Origin: Ficedula albicollis
Taxonomy: Eukaryota; Chordata; Aves; Passeriformes; Muscicapidae
NCBI RefSeq assembly: GCF_000247815.1
Contig: NC_021692.1
Location: forward strand, 7,353,691-7,417,690
Direction: 5' to 3'
DNA: 64,000 bases
Positions 15,601 to 30,709 of the stretch are shown piece after piece; position 1 is the stretch's first letter, and the number at the start of each line of letters is the position of its first letter. Made by a program: the position numbers and the translations under genes. Under the pieces are notes generated by a model. The model searched no databases. It saw only the letters and a program-made list of their open reading frames with translations, and was not told where the DNA came from.

Positions 15601-18600
15601 TTCTTCCTGCTTCAGGACTTCCAAATTTTCCTGATAAAGTACATGTAAGAAAATACTTTTATCTGTGATTGTCTTCTGCCCTTAGCTGTACAATTTGGAT
15701 TGAAAGTTCCTCTTGCTGTTCTCCTGTGAGATGTGCCCAAGGAATGGGAGGAATCTCATATTTGAAGGATATTTTGAGAAGGCTCAAAGGAGGGATGTGA
15801 GAGGCTGACAGACTCAGTGGGAATGGTCATGGTAATGTCATGCCTGATTTCTGTCAGCAGTATCCATTTATTAATAAGAATGAAATGAAACTGTCCAAAT
15901 TTTCTTGCCCAGTAGTAAGGAAACTCTCAGTGGCAGCTTCTGAAGATGGCTGGCAGCCTCTTCAGATGTTTTATTTTCAGGAGCTGAAAGTCAAGGTCTT
16001 GTTTCATGTAATCTCCTATCTCCTTTAAGTAGCTGCTTTCCTCCCTTTTTAGGAGCACTTTGGTTTTTTCTTTCTATTTAAACTTTACTCATCCTCAAGC
16101 TCCCTGGAGTCAGACACCTTTTGTGATGTTTTGCTCTTGAATGTTACCTTGGTTTACCATGCCTGTTCTTTTCTCTTGGTATCTTTTTCCCTGTGCAGTG
16201 CTGGAATGGGATGGGATGGGGAGGATGCACACTAAATGTTGGGAACAGGCAGTTGCTGGAACTGTGGGAAGGAGAGGATTTACACTGTGAAGCCTGAATA
16301 ATCCTGTTGAGGAATATTTTGGCTGTGTTTGCACTGCAAGTGCAAATCTATACTGAGTTTAAAGTCCTTAAATGTGGGAGATATGTTAACTGCAAGTGAC
16401 AGCTGTTTGTCTTCACTTTATGCAGATTAATACAAATTATATTTACTAGTTGCACTAATTTGTGTCAGAACATCTAAAAGCTACTTTGTTTTATGGCCAA
16501 GCTGTACATCTGATCTCTGTGGTGCTTTGTTCACAACTTACAATTGAAGAACTTCTTTGTTTGTAATTGGGAACATTTCAAAGGTGAAACAGAATAATGA
16601 AGTACATATGGAAGTGGGGTTCATTTAATGCCAAAGAAGCTTTTGTTTTTGCTCAGGTGTCAGCTTATTTTCCCCACTTCTTGGTGCCTCAGCATGTCTG
16701 TGCTGCTGCTTCTAAAAACTAAAACCTCAGAGCCTCAAAACCAAACTTGCAGCAATTGAATTTTTGGTGTTTAGAGACGCTGATGCTGACAGCCTCCTTT
16801 CTTTCTCCTTGCCTCACATGCTTTTGCTGATGATGGAGGGTGATGGATCTTTTGGGGTAAGGGAAGAAAGGAGGAGGAGGGTGGATTTTTCCAGAGATGT
16901 TCTGATTTATCAACTGTAGCATTCAGTCTGCACCAGCTGTGTCTCAGACAAGGAGCCTGCAGATAAGTTGTAAGTTAGCAGTATTCTGCTGTTGACTGTG
17001 GGGAAAAAAAAAAATAGTCAAACCACTACTGCCTTTGCTGAGACTGTTCTTGCCACACCTGATTCCAAAGCCAAATAGGCTGTTCTAGACACTGCCCTGC
17101 CATGGGTTCTGTATGGAAGGTGCTCTGCATTTTTCACTCAACAGTGAAAAATGTCATCTGTGTCACCTAGATTCAGGTGTCTGAGGTAATCATCTAACTC
17201 CATCATTGCTTGCCCCACAGTGAGCCCAGCAGGAGCAAATGTGTGTTTTGGTGCACAGTGGTTCTGTCCTGTGCAGCTGAGGTGCTATTTTGTGTGATAC
17301 ATTTCCTTCTGCTGGGTGGGATAAGAGCTAACACAGGCTTGGTAACTAACAACCACAGCTGGCACAAAATCATCCAGAACCACTTGGGCAGTGCTTTGAG
17401 CTTGTTTTCCCTTAGCTGGGCTCTTGCTTCAGGCCACAGAGGAACATGTGGTAACCTGTGGTCTCCAGGTGCTGTTTTATTGCCTGAGGATTCTCTCAGC
17501 CACACAGGCCAGGGCATGCAAACATCTTAACAATATTAGAGGGTTTTAGCCAAAAGCCCCTAATTCAAGGTGCTGCTTTTTCATACTAACCATGTGTCTG
17601 GACCAGAGGATGGTAACAGCAGAACAGAGGTGCTGTGGGAGAGTTAATGGGTTTTTGTGTTACTTGAAATCAAATCTGCTGCATCCCCAAGTGCCTGGCT
17701 CTGGCTGTGGCTGATCTGCCAGCTCAGAATCTTGTACCCTGCCCAGCAGAGCCAGATTTGTAAAGGGGCCAGTGTGAGTTCATTAAGTGCCTTTTCCTGG
17801 ACAAGATTTGGGACAACACTGTGTTGCTTTGCTTGGTGGAACCATGGCTGCAGCAGTGCCCATGTGTCTGCCAGGCCAGCACTCTGTCCTTCCTGTGCCA
17901 CCACTGAGTGTGGCAGGGCACAGGGGGACACCTGGGCTAACATTCCTGAGCAACCCTCCAGGGGCTGAGGGAGAACCCGGAGGCAGCAACCCAGTCAGCA
18001 TCTCTGCTGCTGCTGCTTCTCTTCTTCCTGAGGCCCTCAGTGACATCAGTGCATGCAAACTGACCTTTGTGGCCCTTTACATTCTCAGTACACTGTATTT
18101 ATATCCAGTTCTTTCCTTTCTCTTAACTCCTCCTCTCCTACATCCATGCTTTGCATGCCCTAGTGAGCTTGGGTGTGTCAAAGGGTGAGAACATGTGGGA
18201 ATATAAAAACAGTGTAGTGGCTTATTATTTTGGCTTTATGAATATTTATCAAGTGTGCTGAAATTATGTGAAGCTAATAATCATGCTTAGATACTGTAGG
18301 AAGTATGTATTGATGTAATGTGGACAAAGTATTTATGCTCTTATAAAAATTAATATAATTAATAGCTAGATAATTGCTCCAGACTGACTGCACTCATGAA
18401 GGTTGAAGGGAGCTGTGGTATATGGCTTTGCTTTTGGTTTTGCTGTTGAAGTCGTGTGCTGTCGCATACAACCTGCCAGGTCCTTGCAGGTGTGCTGTCA
18501 CCTGCAGGCACACTTGGCTCTTGGAGCCATGGCAGGTGCTCTCCAGGAAAAGGGACAGTACTCAGTCCTGAAGTCATCCCCTGTAAAGCCTCGTTTGGGA

Positions 18601-21600
18601 CCAAAGCTCTCGAGTGTCCAGGCAGGAAGAGGTTCCCTGAACATTTTTGGCATGCCAGCAGGTCTGTCTTTGTGTATGTGTAGGATGTGCACATAGACAC
18701 ACCTCCCCACTGTGTGCCAGCAGCTGGGGGGAAAGGCACAGTTGATGCCAAGCATCTGTCCTCTGGAAGGTCTTAGTGCAGGACATGGCAGCTCTAATTC
18801 AACCCTCCTGCTCCATCCACAGCAGGACAGCAGGCAAGAGACAAGAACTCTTGCTCTTGGCAGCTGAAGTTTCTAGCTCTCTAAGCCACATATCAAAATG
18901 TGAATGTGTGAGAGCTGTGCCCATTTTAGCATTACTTCTCCCTTGTCCTTGTGCCTGTTTTTTGTTCCTGTACTGCTCTTTACTCCTGGTCCTGTGAATC
19001 TGGCAGGAGGCACGGGCTGTGGCCCTGAGTGAGGAGGTGCAGCAGAGCAGAGCAGTGTCAGGGCACACAGGGTAACCTGTTTTGGGGTGACAGGGACCTG
19101 TTCTGCACCCACTGCCTGGGGACAGTGACGCATGGCTCCCCAGCTGCCCAGGGCAGATGGACCTGGGCACATCCCCAAGCTGCCTGCCTGTGGCTGCATC
19201 TCACCCTCTTACTTCATGGGCTGAATGATCTGGTAGAGCAGTGGGTCCGTCTGCAGCCTGGCCTGCCCCGTGCCCTCCATGTCTCTGTCTGTCCCAGGGA
19301 TGATGCAGATCTCTGGTGAAATGTGAATTTAAAGGGCACACACCTATGGTGGTGTCTGTGGTAGCAGGGAGCTCCTGGGACAGAGCAGGGGAGGTTCTCC
19401 TGGCAGGAGGAGTTTCTTCAGGACCGTGTACATTCCCATACTGTGTAATACCCTTCTTTAACCTTCTATTTATTTATTTTTAAAGTATCTGTGTAGCAGA
19501 GTTGTGCCCAACTGTCTAGTAACATTGTGATCATTGTAAACACTAATTAAGATTCCCAATTTTTGATGTTCACAATATCAAGTTCTGAAATAAACGGCTT
19601 CCGGGCCTTGACTATTTCCACAAACTATCTGACTCCAGAGCCTTTTTTTTTCCTTCTTTTTTTTTTATGTTACTTTTTTTTTACTTTTGCCAGAGCCACT
19701 ATTACCAGGTGACAAATGGCTTGGAGCAAAGACACAGCTGCAGTGCTCCATCCCGGGGCTGTGATGTGGTTGCTTCCTGCCTTATGATCCTCTTGATCTC
19801 TTCGCCTTTTTTCATCTGCTTCTGGAAGAAGTTTTAGTTCAGCTGCCCATTCTCAGGCATGAAGCACATTCCCATGAGAGCTTTTAGCAGCATTGACATG
19901 GCAGTGGCAAACACTAAAGAGTGCAGAGAACAGGAGCAGGATTTTGCACACTTAGGAGTTTGTTCAGAATAGATTAATGTTTAAGACATACTTTGGTCAG
20001 AATTCAGTCCTAAGGCATTAATAAGCTTTACTTCAAATTCTTTAGCTTCTCTTTACTAATCAGAAAAATTAGTTTTCTGGATGGTTCAAGACAAATGATT
20101 CTTCACTGCCCTGAGCCTGTGGCTGCAGTAGCTGGAGTTAGCAGTTAGGTGAGGATGAGCAGTGGAAGCCTGATCCAAAACAGTTCCAGTCCCAGGACTG
20201 TGCTTATGAGTGATAAATTACTGTAATATCTTCTAGCCCACTAAATGAAGGACTTCCAAAAGCCAATTTACCAGTTAAGCTGTTTTCTGCTGTAGCAAGG
20301 AGCTGTGTCAAGTTGGATCCTTTAGCCCAAAGACACAGAAGGTGCAAAGTTAGGACAAAAGAGCCATGTTGCTCTCAGGTGATGCTCTGCTTTGGCCCTC
20401 CACAGCCATGGCACAGTCAGGGGTAGGTATCACTCTTTCTCCTGTGGTTTGTATCAGTCCTGAACTGCACTTCTAATTCCCTTTCCCATTCATCTCTTAC
20501 AAAGCTGAGCTGGGCACATCCATCTCTGTGTGTGGTGGGGTAGATGTGTGTGGGCTGCTCTAGAGGACTCCCCATGGATGCAAAGCAGGACCCCCTTGGA
20601 ACCTGGAGAGGCTGGGCTGTTGGGGCTGCCAGACCAGCACATCCCTGGCTGCACCAGGACCCTGCTTGGCTCACAGATTCAGCCTCCTTGAGCTGGTCAG
20701 GATTGGTGCTGGCTGCCTCCCACTGGCAGATAAGTGGTTTATAAAATACTTTAAATTGTAATCTTAACTCTAGAGTTAGCATGGCATAATATTGCTGCAC
20801 CACCTTTTTAATCTTCAGGGTAGAATGGCACGTGCATAAATCACCCCACAGTGCAAGGCTGAGATTTTCTTCACCCTCTGATATGGTCCTGGCTTTCCTC
20901 TGACAGAAGAAAAGCCACATAACCATGTTGTCATCTGTCTCTAGTTCCATTAGAAGTGAGATTAAACCTCCAAATATTGTGTCTGCTAAATTGTATCTGC
21001 AAAGTCAGATATCTCCATTTAAAAACATATGCCCTTCATACTCAATTCTTCATCATGATTTATTTGACAGTTCTATTACCTGCTTCTAACTAAAAAACCT
21101 TACAGAAGAACATTCAGAGATTCTGATTCATATTCTAGACTTTCTTTCATGTATTCAATTGTTAAAAATAGTACAAAATTACTGCATTTTAACATCTGGA
21201 CTTCATAAAGCATTCTCGGGGTGATTTTCTCATCCAGGGTATTTTCTCTGGCATTCCTAAACTGTTCCATCCTCTTTTCACCCTGTATTGTGGGTCAGGT
21301 TGGTGCAGTTCTTTTCCCAAAGTGTAGGAACATTCCTGTAAACTCTTCAGCACTCTTGCACTGAAAAGTTGGTCCAAGGCTGGTACCAAAACCAGTGTTC
21401 CTGCAAGGCAGCAGGAGAGGCAGCTGCTGGGATTCCTCATTGCTGAGTGTCTGTCGTGCGTGTCCTCTGCAGGTTCCTCTCTGGAGACTCCATCACCGTC
21501 TTTCCCAGCGGCCCTGGCACAGCCTTCCCTTCACCTGCCACCTCTCTGTTTGTCCCAACACCACCCAGTCTCCTGCACCTGACAAACCAGCAGCTCTTCA

Positions 21601-24600
21601 GGTCCCCACGCAGAACCTCCTCCTCCTCTCTTCCCGGCCGTCTCAACAGGGCGCTGTCGCTGGGCACCATCCCCTCGCTGGCCCGGGCAGGGGTGAGTGC
21701 AGGGCACTGGGGGCATGGCACTGCACTGGTGCCAGGAGGGAATGGGCTGGGGGCTCCAGGTGAGTGCAGGGCACTGGGGGCATGGCACTGCACTGGTGCC
21801 AGGAGGGAATGGGCTGGGGGCTCCAGGTGAGTGCAGGGCACTGGGGGCATGGCACTGCACTGGTGCCAGGAGGGAATGGGCTGGGGGCTCCAGGTGAGTG
21901 CAGGGCACTGGGGGCATGGCACTGCACTGGTGCCAGGAGGGAATGGGCTGGGGGCTCCAGGTGAGTGCAGGGCACTGGGGGCATGGCACTGCACTGGTGC
22001 CAGGAGGGAATGGGCTGGGGGCTCCAGGTGAGTGCAGGGCACTGGGGGCATGGCACTGCACTGGTGCCAGGAGGGAATGGGCTGGGGGCTCCAGGTGAGT
22101 GCAGGGCACTGGGGGCATGGCACTGCACTGGTGCCAGGAGGGAATGGGCTGGGGGCTCCAGGTGAGTGCAGGGCACTGGGGGCATGGCACTGCACTGGTG
22201 CCAGGAGGGAATGGGCTGGGGGCTCCAGGTGAGTGCAGGGCACTGGGGGCATGGCACTGCACTGGTGCCAGGAGGGAATGGGCTGGGGGCTCCAGGTGAG
22301 TGCAGGGCACTGGGGGCATGGCACTGCACTGGTGCCAGGAGGGAATGGGCTGGGGGCTCCAGGTGAGTGCAGGGCACTGGGGGCATGGCACTGCACTGGT
22401 GCCAGGAGGGAATGGGCTGGGGGCTCCAGGTGAGTGCAGGGCACTGGGGGCATGGCACTGCACTGGTGCCAGGAGGGAATGGGCTGGGGGCTCCAGGTGA
22501 GTGCAGGGCACTGGGGGCATGGCACTGCACTGGTGCCAGGAGGGAATGGGCTGGGGGCTCCAGGTGAGTGCAGGGCACTGGGGGCATGGCACTGCACTGG
22601 TGCCAGGAGGGAATGGGCTGGGGGCTCCAGGTGAGTGCAGGGCACTGGGGGCATGGCACTGCACTGGTGCCAGGAGGGAATGGGCTGGGGGCTCCAGGTG
22701 AGTGCAGGGCACTGGGGGCATGGCACTGCACTGGTGCCAGGAGGGAATGGGCTGGGGGCTCCAGGTGAGTGCAGGGCACTGGGGGCATGGCACTGCACTG
22801 GTGCCAGGAGGGAATGGGCTGGGGGCTCCAGGTGAGTGCAGGGCACTGGGGGCATGGCACTGCACTGGTGCCAGGAGGGAATGGGCTGGGGGCTCCAGGT
22901 GAGTGCAGGGCACTGGGGGCATGGCACTGCACTGGTGCCAGGAGGGAATGGGCTGGGGGCTCCAGGTGAGTGCAGGGCACTGGGGGCATGGCACTGCACT
23001 GGTGCCAGGAGGGAATGGGCTGGGGGCTCCAGGTGAGTGCAGGGCACTGGGGGCATGGCACTGCACTGGTGCCAGGAGGGAATGGGCTGGGGGCTCCAGG
23101 TGAGTGCAGGGCACTGGGGGCATGGCACTGCACTGGTGCCAGGAGGGAATGGGCTGGGGGCTCCAGGTGAGTGCAGGGCACTGGGGGCATGGCACTGCAC
23201 TGGTGCCAGGAGGGAATGGGCTGGGGGCTCCAGGTGAGTGCAGGGCACTGGGGGCATGGCACTGCACTGGTGCCAGGAGGGAATGGGCTGGGGGCTCCAG
23301 GTGAGTGCAGGGCACTGGGGGCATGGCACTGCACTGGTGCCAGGAGGGAATGGGCTGGGGGCTCCAGGTGAGTGCAGGGCACTGGGGGCATGGCACTGCA
23401 CTGGTGCCAGGAGGGAATGGGCTGGGGGCTCCAGGTGAGTGCAGGGCACTGGGGGCATGGCACTGCACTGGTGCCAGGAGGGAATGGGCTGGGGGCTCCA
23501 GGTGAGTGCAGGGCACTGGGGGCATGGCACTGCACTGGTGCCAGGAGGGAATGGGCTGGGGGCTCCAGGTGAGTGCAGGGCACTGGGGGCATGGCACTGC
23601 ACTGGTGCCAGGAGGGAATGGGCTGGGGGCTCCAGGTGAGTGCAGGGCACTGGGGGCATGGCACTGCACTGGTGCCAGGAGGGAATGGGCTGGGGGCTCC
23701 AGGTGAGTGCAGGGCACTGGGGGCATGGCACTGCACTGGTGCCAGGAGGGAATGGGCTGGGGGCTCCAGGTGAGTGCAGGGCACTGGGGGCATGGCACTG
23801 CACTGGTGCCAGGAGGGAATGGGCTGGGGGCTCCAGGTGAGTGCAGGGCACTGGGGGCATGGCACTGCACTGGTGCCAGGAGGGAATGGGCTGGGGGCTC
23901 CAGGTGAGTGCAGGGCACTGGGGGCATGGCACTGCACTGGTGCCAGGAGGGAATGGGCTGGGGGCTCCAGGTGAGTGCAGGGCACTGGGGGCATGGCACT
24001 GCACTGGTGCCAGGAGGGAATGGGCTGGGGGCTCCAGCTGAGTGCAGGGCACTGCCCCAGGGGGAATGGCACTGGATGCACGTGGTTATAGTTCTGTTAT
24101 AGTCCTGTTCAGGGATGGCTGCTCCTGTGGCACAGAAGAGTATGCAGCACTAGGATTTGGGGCTTGGCAGCAGCTGAGCCAGCTGGATTCAAATTGTTTT
24201 ATTTTTGCTTTTAGATTCTGGCTACTTGTTCAGTGGGAGCCGACCGGCCTCGCAGTCATCCCAGTCCAAGGAATCCCCTCCATCAGGTACTGCTCCAGGC
24301 CTCCCTGAGCAACAGACCTTGCAGGGCTTGCACTGAGTGGGCTGAAACACGTGGTCTGGTTGAATTATTTCCTCCCTGCTTGCATTCCAGTGAAAATGGG
24401 GTTTTTTTTCTGCTAGAAATGCTGCAGGGAGAGTCCCAGCTACAAATGAGATAGCATTAAAATCAGGTGCTGTGTTGGATGTTCTCCCTGGGAGAGCTCC
24501 CGGTGACATCAGTGAGGCAGAACAAGGAGCCGGGAGCTGAGTTGAGCTGCTGGAACAGGAGACTCCAGCTGTTTGCAGGACAGCTCTTTTGTAGCTTTCC

Positions 24601-26165
24601 CAGCAGAGTGCAGCAGGTGCAGTTGTCTGCCCTCCTCCCCTGCCCTCCCTGACCTGTCTGCTGCCCTTCTGACCCAGACAGGTCCCTGGGCTCTTGGTGC
24701 TGCTGCAGAGGCAGTCACACCCTGGGTGATGCAAACCTGCTCCCAATGTATTTCCTCAGCAGCCCTGAAGGAGGTGCCAGTACAACTCACTCGCCTGCAG
24801 AATGGATTGTGCAGGCTGTCCTGGCTGGACACAGCTGAGCAAAGAGAAAAGCTCACCAGGCACCTGCTAACCTGGCTCCTGAGTTTACCAAACTGCTTGT
24901 GGAACTCCTCTGTGTTTTGCGGTGTGGGGACTCAAATAAGTAACGAATTGTAGTACAAGATATTGGTGGGCATTTGCAACTCGCATTCCTTTCTCTTGTG
25001 CTGTTAAAGAGCCGTGCCTGTCACAGGGACATGATCACCCGGTGGGGATGATTGCTAACCCGGGGGGGGATGATCACCCGGGGGGATGCTAACCCGGTGG
25101 TTTTGCCCTCGGGCCGTTTCCTTTGCAGATCCCTTCTCGCTGCTGGCCGGCAGCCGAGCCCCGTCCCGCATCCCGTCCCCGGCTCCGTCCGTGGCCGGCT
25201 CGGTCACCTCCAGCTCGGGCTCCCTGCGCCTCCGCCGGCCGCTCATCAGCCCCGCGCGCCTCAACCTGCAGGGGCAGAAGCTGCTGCTGTTCCCGGCGCA
25301 GGGCGAGGCCCCGCTGAGCCCCAGCGGCTCCGAGGAGCACACCCACTCCGACAGCCCCGCCCTGGCCCCCGAGCTGCCCGGCTTTCCCCGGAGAAACCTC
25401 CTGGAGCGGGGAGTGCCAGGTGAGCTGGCGGTGCTGCGCCCCTGGCAGGCGCAAAGCGCGGGTGGGAAACCTTTAGGAGAATCCCAGGTGTGAACTTCCT
25501 TATATTTTTCTCCTTGCAGATATGAGATCTGCTGTGGAAGGGGGGAGCATTTGCAGTGATAATTCCATCAAAAAGGAGGATCACTCATCACACTCATCTA
25601 CCTGTGTGGTAGACACAACAACCAAAGGGGAAGATTTGGCAGGCTGGAGAGGTGAGTGTAAGTCTGGTGACTGCTTCATGCATGTGGGAGTGTTTCTGTG
25701 AGGGTAACTGAGATCTTTCCTGCAAATCAAATAAATAAGTAGTTGCAAATGGACCTTCTGCCTGCTATTCTAAGATCTTCACAAAGCTATTCCTGTTATT
25801 TGGACTGTCTCAAGAACACTGACCAAGTGCTAAACTGAGACAGAAAAAGAGGGGTGGGGATGCAGGTGTCAAGAGCATGAGATGAGATGAAAATAGAACC
25901 AGAAGAGGGCAGTGGAGTCTTTCCTGACATGAAAAGTGCTTCAGCAATTTCTGTTTGTGCTGAAACACTGGGCAGAGAGAAGCAGTACACCATCTGTTCA
26001 CTTTTACCTACAGTTCTTTAACGTCTCTTTCTACTATTCCTTTTTTCCCCGTGTTCTGTCCTGCAAGGTCGCTGTGGTACCTCTGCCCTCCGGGGCCTGC
26101 TCGCCATCAGCCTGACTCTCAATGCTGTCTTCACATCAGCCTATGTCTACAGGAGCCTGCGCTGA
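9415..26165 (+). CDS. TMEM201: TMEM201 (SAMP1/NET5), inner nuclear membrane protein; exon 1 missing
   Basis: Ten exons (9415-9535, 10051-10245, 11713-11889, 12450-12877, 13230-13433, 21473-21692 or 21759, 24215-24286, 25129-25419, 25520-25651, 26068-26165) join into one protein similar throughout to vertebrate TMEM201. Known family role: an inner nuclear membrane protein that binds lamin A, emerin and SUN-containing LINC complexes, and acts in nuclear positioning and at the mitotic spindle. Visible here: the Ima1-type N-terminal domain with paired CxxC motifs (CWFC, CWDCPNC in exon 2; CKKC in exon 3; CRPC in exon 4), membrane segments in exons 5 and 6, a Ser/Pro-rich nucleoplasmic region in exons 7-10, and a final membrane segment ending YRSLR before TGA. 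Visible coding sequence is about 646-668 codons, close to the roughly 666-residue human protein before exon 1 is added. Exon 1, which should carry the start codon and first membrane segment, is not visible. Confidence 0.95.
10051..10245 (+). CDS. TMEM201: TMEM201 exon 3
   Basis: 65 codons, NGDYNKPIPAQYMEHLNHVV to KIKQLASFSPREE, continuing the Ima1 domain with a further CKKC pair. Acceptor TTTTGTCAG, donor GAG/gtgagt. Phase 0 at both ends, so it joins exons 2 and 4 without a split codon. Confidence 0.95.
10881..10988. repeat. Two-copy tandem repeat, 54-bp period
   Basis: Two copies starting GCAGAGAATTTAGTGCTGCA (10881-10934 and 10935-10988) with two or so differences, inside TMEM201 intron 3. 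Confidence 0.9.
11713..11889 (+). CDS. TMEM201: TMEM201 exon 4
   Basis: 59 codons, GKYDEEIEVYRHHLEQTYKL through CRPCQAAVEYYIKHQNRQLR to SYSQ. It completes the conserved soluble N-terminal domain, with a CRPC cysteine pair. Acceptor TCTCCCAG, donor CAG/gtactg, phase 0 at both ends. Confidence 0.95.
12450..12877 (+). CDS. TMEM201: TMEM201 exon 5 (two membrane segments)
   Basis: Starts NLCSSSSSTSITTPAQ, then a hydrophobic segment VILLRFLAFLSCALLVLMAL, a loop, the LLPEHLLQNLSVAWAYSKNH stretch, and a second hydrophobic segment VAVLGLFTCLLAMLLAGRI. The loop carries a short Gly-Pro-Ala repeat (GPAAGPAAGPSGPA) encoded by an imperfect 12-bp tandem repeat, and NxS/T sequons. Acceptor CCTCTGCAG, donor AG/gtgggt; ends with two bases of an Arg codon. 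Confidence 0.94.
13230..13433 (+). CDS. TMEM201: TMEM201 exon 6 (two membrane segments)
   Basis: Encodes RLRRIDAFASLLWLVVMALH, a short loop, then FSTTSLCCLVGFTAAVATRK and a basic tail KATGPRRPRPRR. Two hydrophobic segments fit membrane spans 4 and 5 of the family if exon 1 supplies the first. Acceptor CCGTCGCAG, donor AG/gtcaga; begins and ends with split Arg codons. Failure to splice here yields a short C terminus (see next entry). Confidence 0.95.
13583..13671. repeat. AT/GT microsatellite
   Basis: Alternating TA and TG dinucleotides in TMEM201 intron 6, just after the exon 6 read-through stop. Confidence 0.9.
19589..19594 (+). terminator. Candidate poly(A) signal AATAAA
   Basis: Canonical hexamer in GAAATAAACGG, following an AU-rich UTR-like tract. 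It could end a short TMEM201 transcript; it lies 1.9 kb before exon 7. Confidence 0.4.
19600..21472 (+). other. TMEM201 intron 6, 3' part; nothing recognised
   Basis: Non-coding, with T-rich tracts near 19645-19685. It ends in a normal acceptor (GTCCTCTGCAG) before exon 7. Confidence 0.6.
21473..21692 (+). CDS. TMEM201: TMEM201 exon 7, core part
   Basis: Completes a split Arg, then FLSGDSITVFPSGPGTAFPS through LTNQQLFRSPRRTSSSSLPG to LGTIPSLARAG. This is the Ser/Pro-rich nucleoplasmic region; the NQQLFRSPRRTS and IPSL blocks are conserved in the family. The first donor is GGG/gtgagt at 21693, but exon length to that point is 1 + 219 bases (phase 0), whereas exon 8 needs one base to complete Asp. 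Using this donor shifts frame and meets a stop near 25315. The next identical donor, 67 bp on at 21760, restores the frame. Confidence 0.85.
21693..21759 (+). CDS. TMEM201: Probable exon 7 extension: first minisatellite unit as coding sequence
   Basis: If splicing uses the donor at 21760 instead of 21693, the first 67-bp unit is translated as VSAGHWGHG, TALVPGGNG, LGAP plus one base. Joined to exon 8 this gives Asp-Ser-Gly-Tyr-Leu-Phe, the conserved continuation. The frame is open for this unit and the next but stops early in the third (TGA ending 21830), so only the second donor gives a full-length product. This is inference from phase arithmetic. The alternative is a 2-base insertion error at the original junction (GCAG then GG then gtgagt). 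Confidence 0.45.
21693..24054. repeat. 67-bp minisatellite, 35 identical copies, each with a splice donor
   Basis: Copies begin at 21693 and recur every 67 bases to 24037, followed by a degenerate 36th copy from 24038. Each unit starts GTGAGTGCAGGGCACTGG and ends GGGGGCTCCAG, so every junction reads CAG/GTGAGT, a consensus 5' splice site. All 35 copies look identical. In the last partial copy the site is mutated to CAG/CTGAGT. The array sits immediately after exon 7. The antisense strand is stop-free through the array in all frames, a by-product of composition. Confidence 0.97.
24215..24286 (+). CDS. TMEM201: TMEM201 exon 8
   Basis: 72 bases: two bases completing Asp, then SGYLFSGSRPASQSSQSKES and PPS plus one base. 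SGYLFSGSRP is strongly conserved in the family and fixes the frame. Acceptor GCTTTTAG, donor TCAG/gtactg. Confidence 0.93.
25028..25105. repeat. Short degenerate repeat just upstream of exon 9
   Basis: Imperfect units combining GATGATCACCCGG and GATGCTAACCCGG, three to four copies, ending about 24 bases before the exon 9 acceptor. The TGCTAAC element resembles a branch point. Confidence 0.7.
25129..25419 (+). CDS. TMEM201: TMEM201 exon 9
   Basis: Completes Asp, then PFSLLAGSRAPSRIPSPAPS and VAGSVTSSSGSLRLRRPLIS followed by PARLNLQGQKLLLFPAQGEA, ending ERGVP plus one base. The SVAGSV, RRPLISPARLNL and GQKLLLFP blocks match the family. Very GC-rich with high GC at third positions. Acceptor CCTTTGCAG, donor CCAG/gtgagc. 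Confidence 0.94.
25520..25651 (+). CDS. TMEM201: TMEM201 exon 10
   Basis: 132 bases: completes Asp, then MRSAVEGGSICSDNSIKKED and HSSHSSTCVVDTTTKGEDLA, ending GWR plus one base. NSIKKED and STCVVDTTT are conserved family blocks. Acceptor CTCCTTGCAG, donor AGAG/gtgagt. Confidence 0.94.
26068..26165 (+). CDS. TMEM201: TMEM201 exon 11, C-terminal membrane segment and stop
   Basis: Completes Gly, then RCGTSALRGLLAISLTLNAV and FTSAYVYRSLR before TGA (26163-26165). The hydrophobic stretch is the final membrane span of the long isoform. The acceptor is CCTGCAAG; the preceding T-rich tract (TTTTTTCCCCGTGTTCTG) is good. Confidence 0.94.

Positions 26166-30709
<4,544 letters not shown>

Larger units (their letters stand above)
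13434..19594 (+). other. TMEM201: Possible read-through 3' end of a short TMEM201 isoform
   Basis: If the exon 6 donor at 13434 is not used, the frame continues for six codons (SEPEQ with preceding Arg) to TGA at 13449-13451. The human gene has a short isoform of about 392 residues ending in this part of the protein. A canonical AATAAA lies at 19589-19594, preceded by an AU-rich TATTTATTTATTTTT tract near 19468 that looks like a 3' UTR. The roughly 6.1-kb 3' UTR this implies is an inference; the same stretch is intron 6 of the long isoform. Confidence 0.4.

Noticed and set aside
21437..24081. Three overlapping antisense open frames of over 800 codons with a 67-residue periodic peptide
   Set aside because: The 67-bp unit has no antisense stop in any frame, so all three frames stay open. 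There is no independent start, family match or splice context, and TMEM201 occupies the plus strand.
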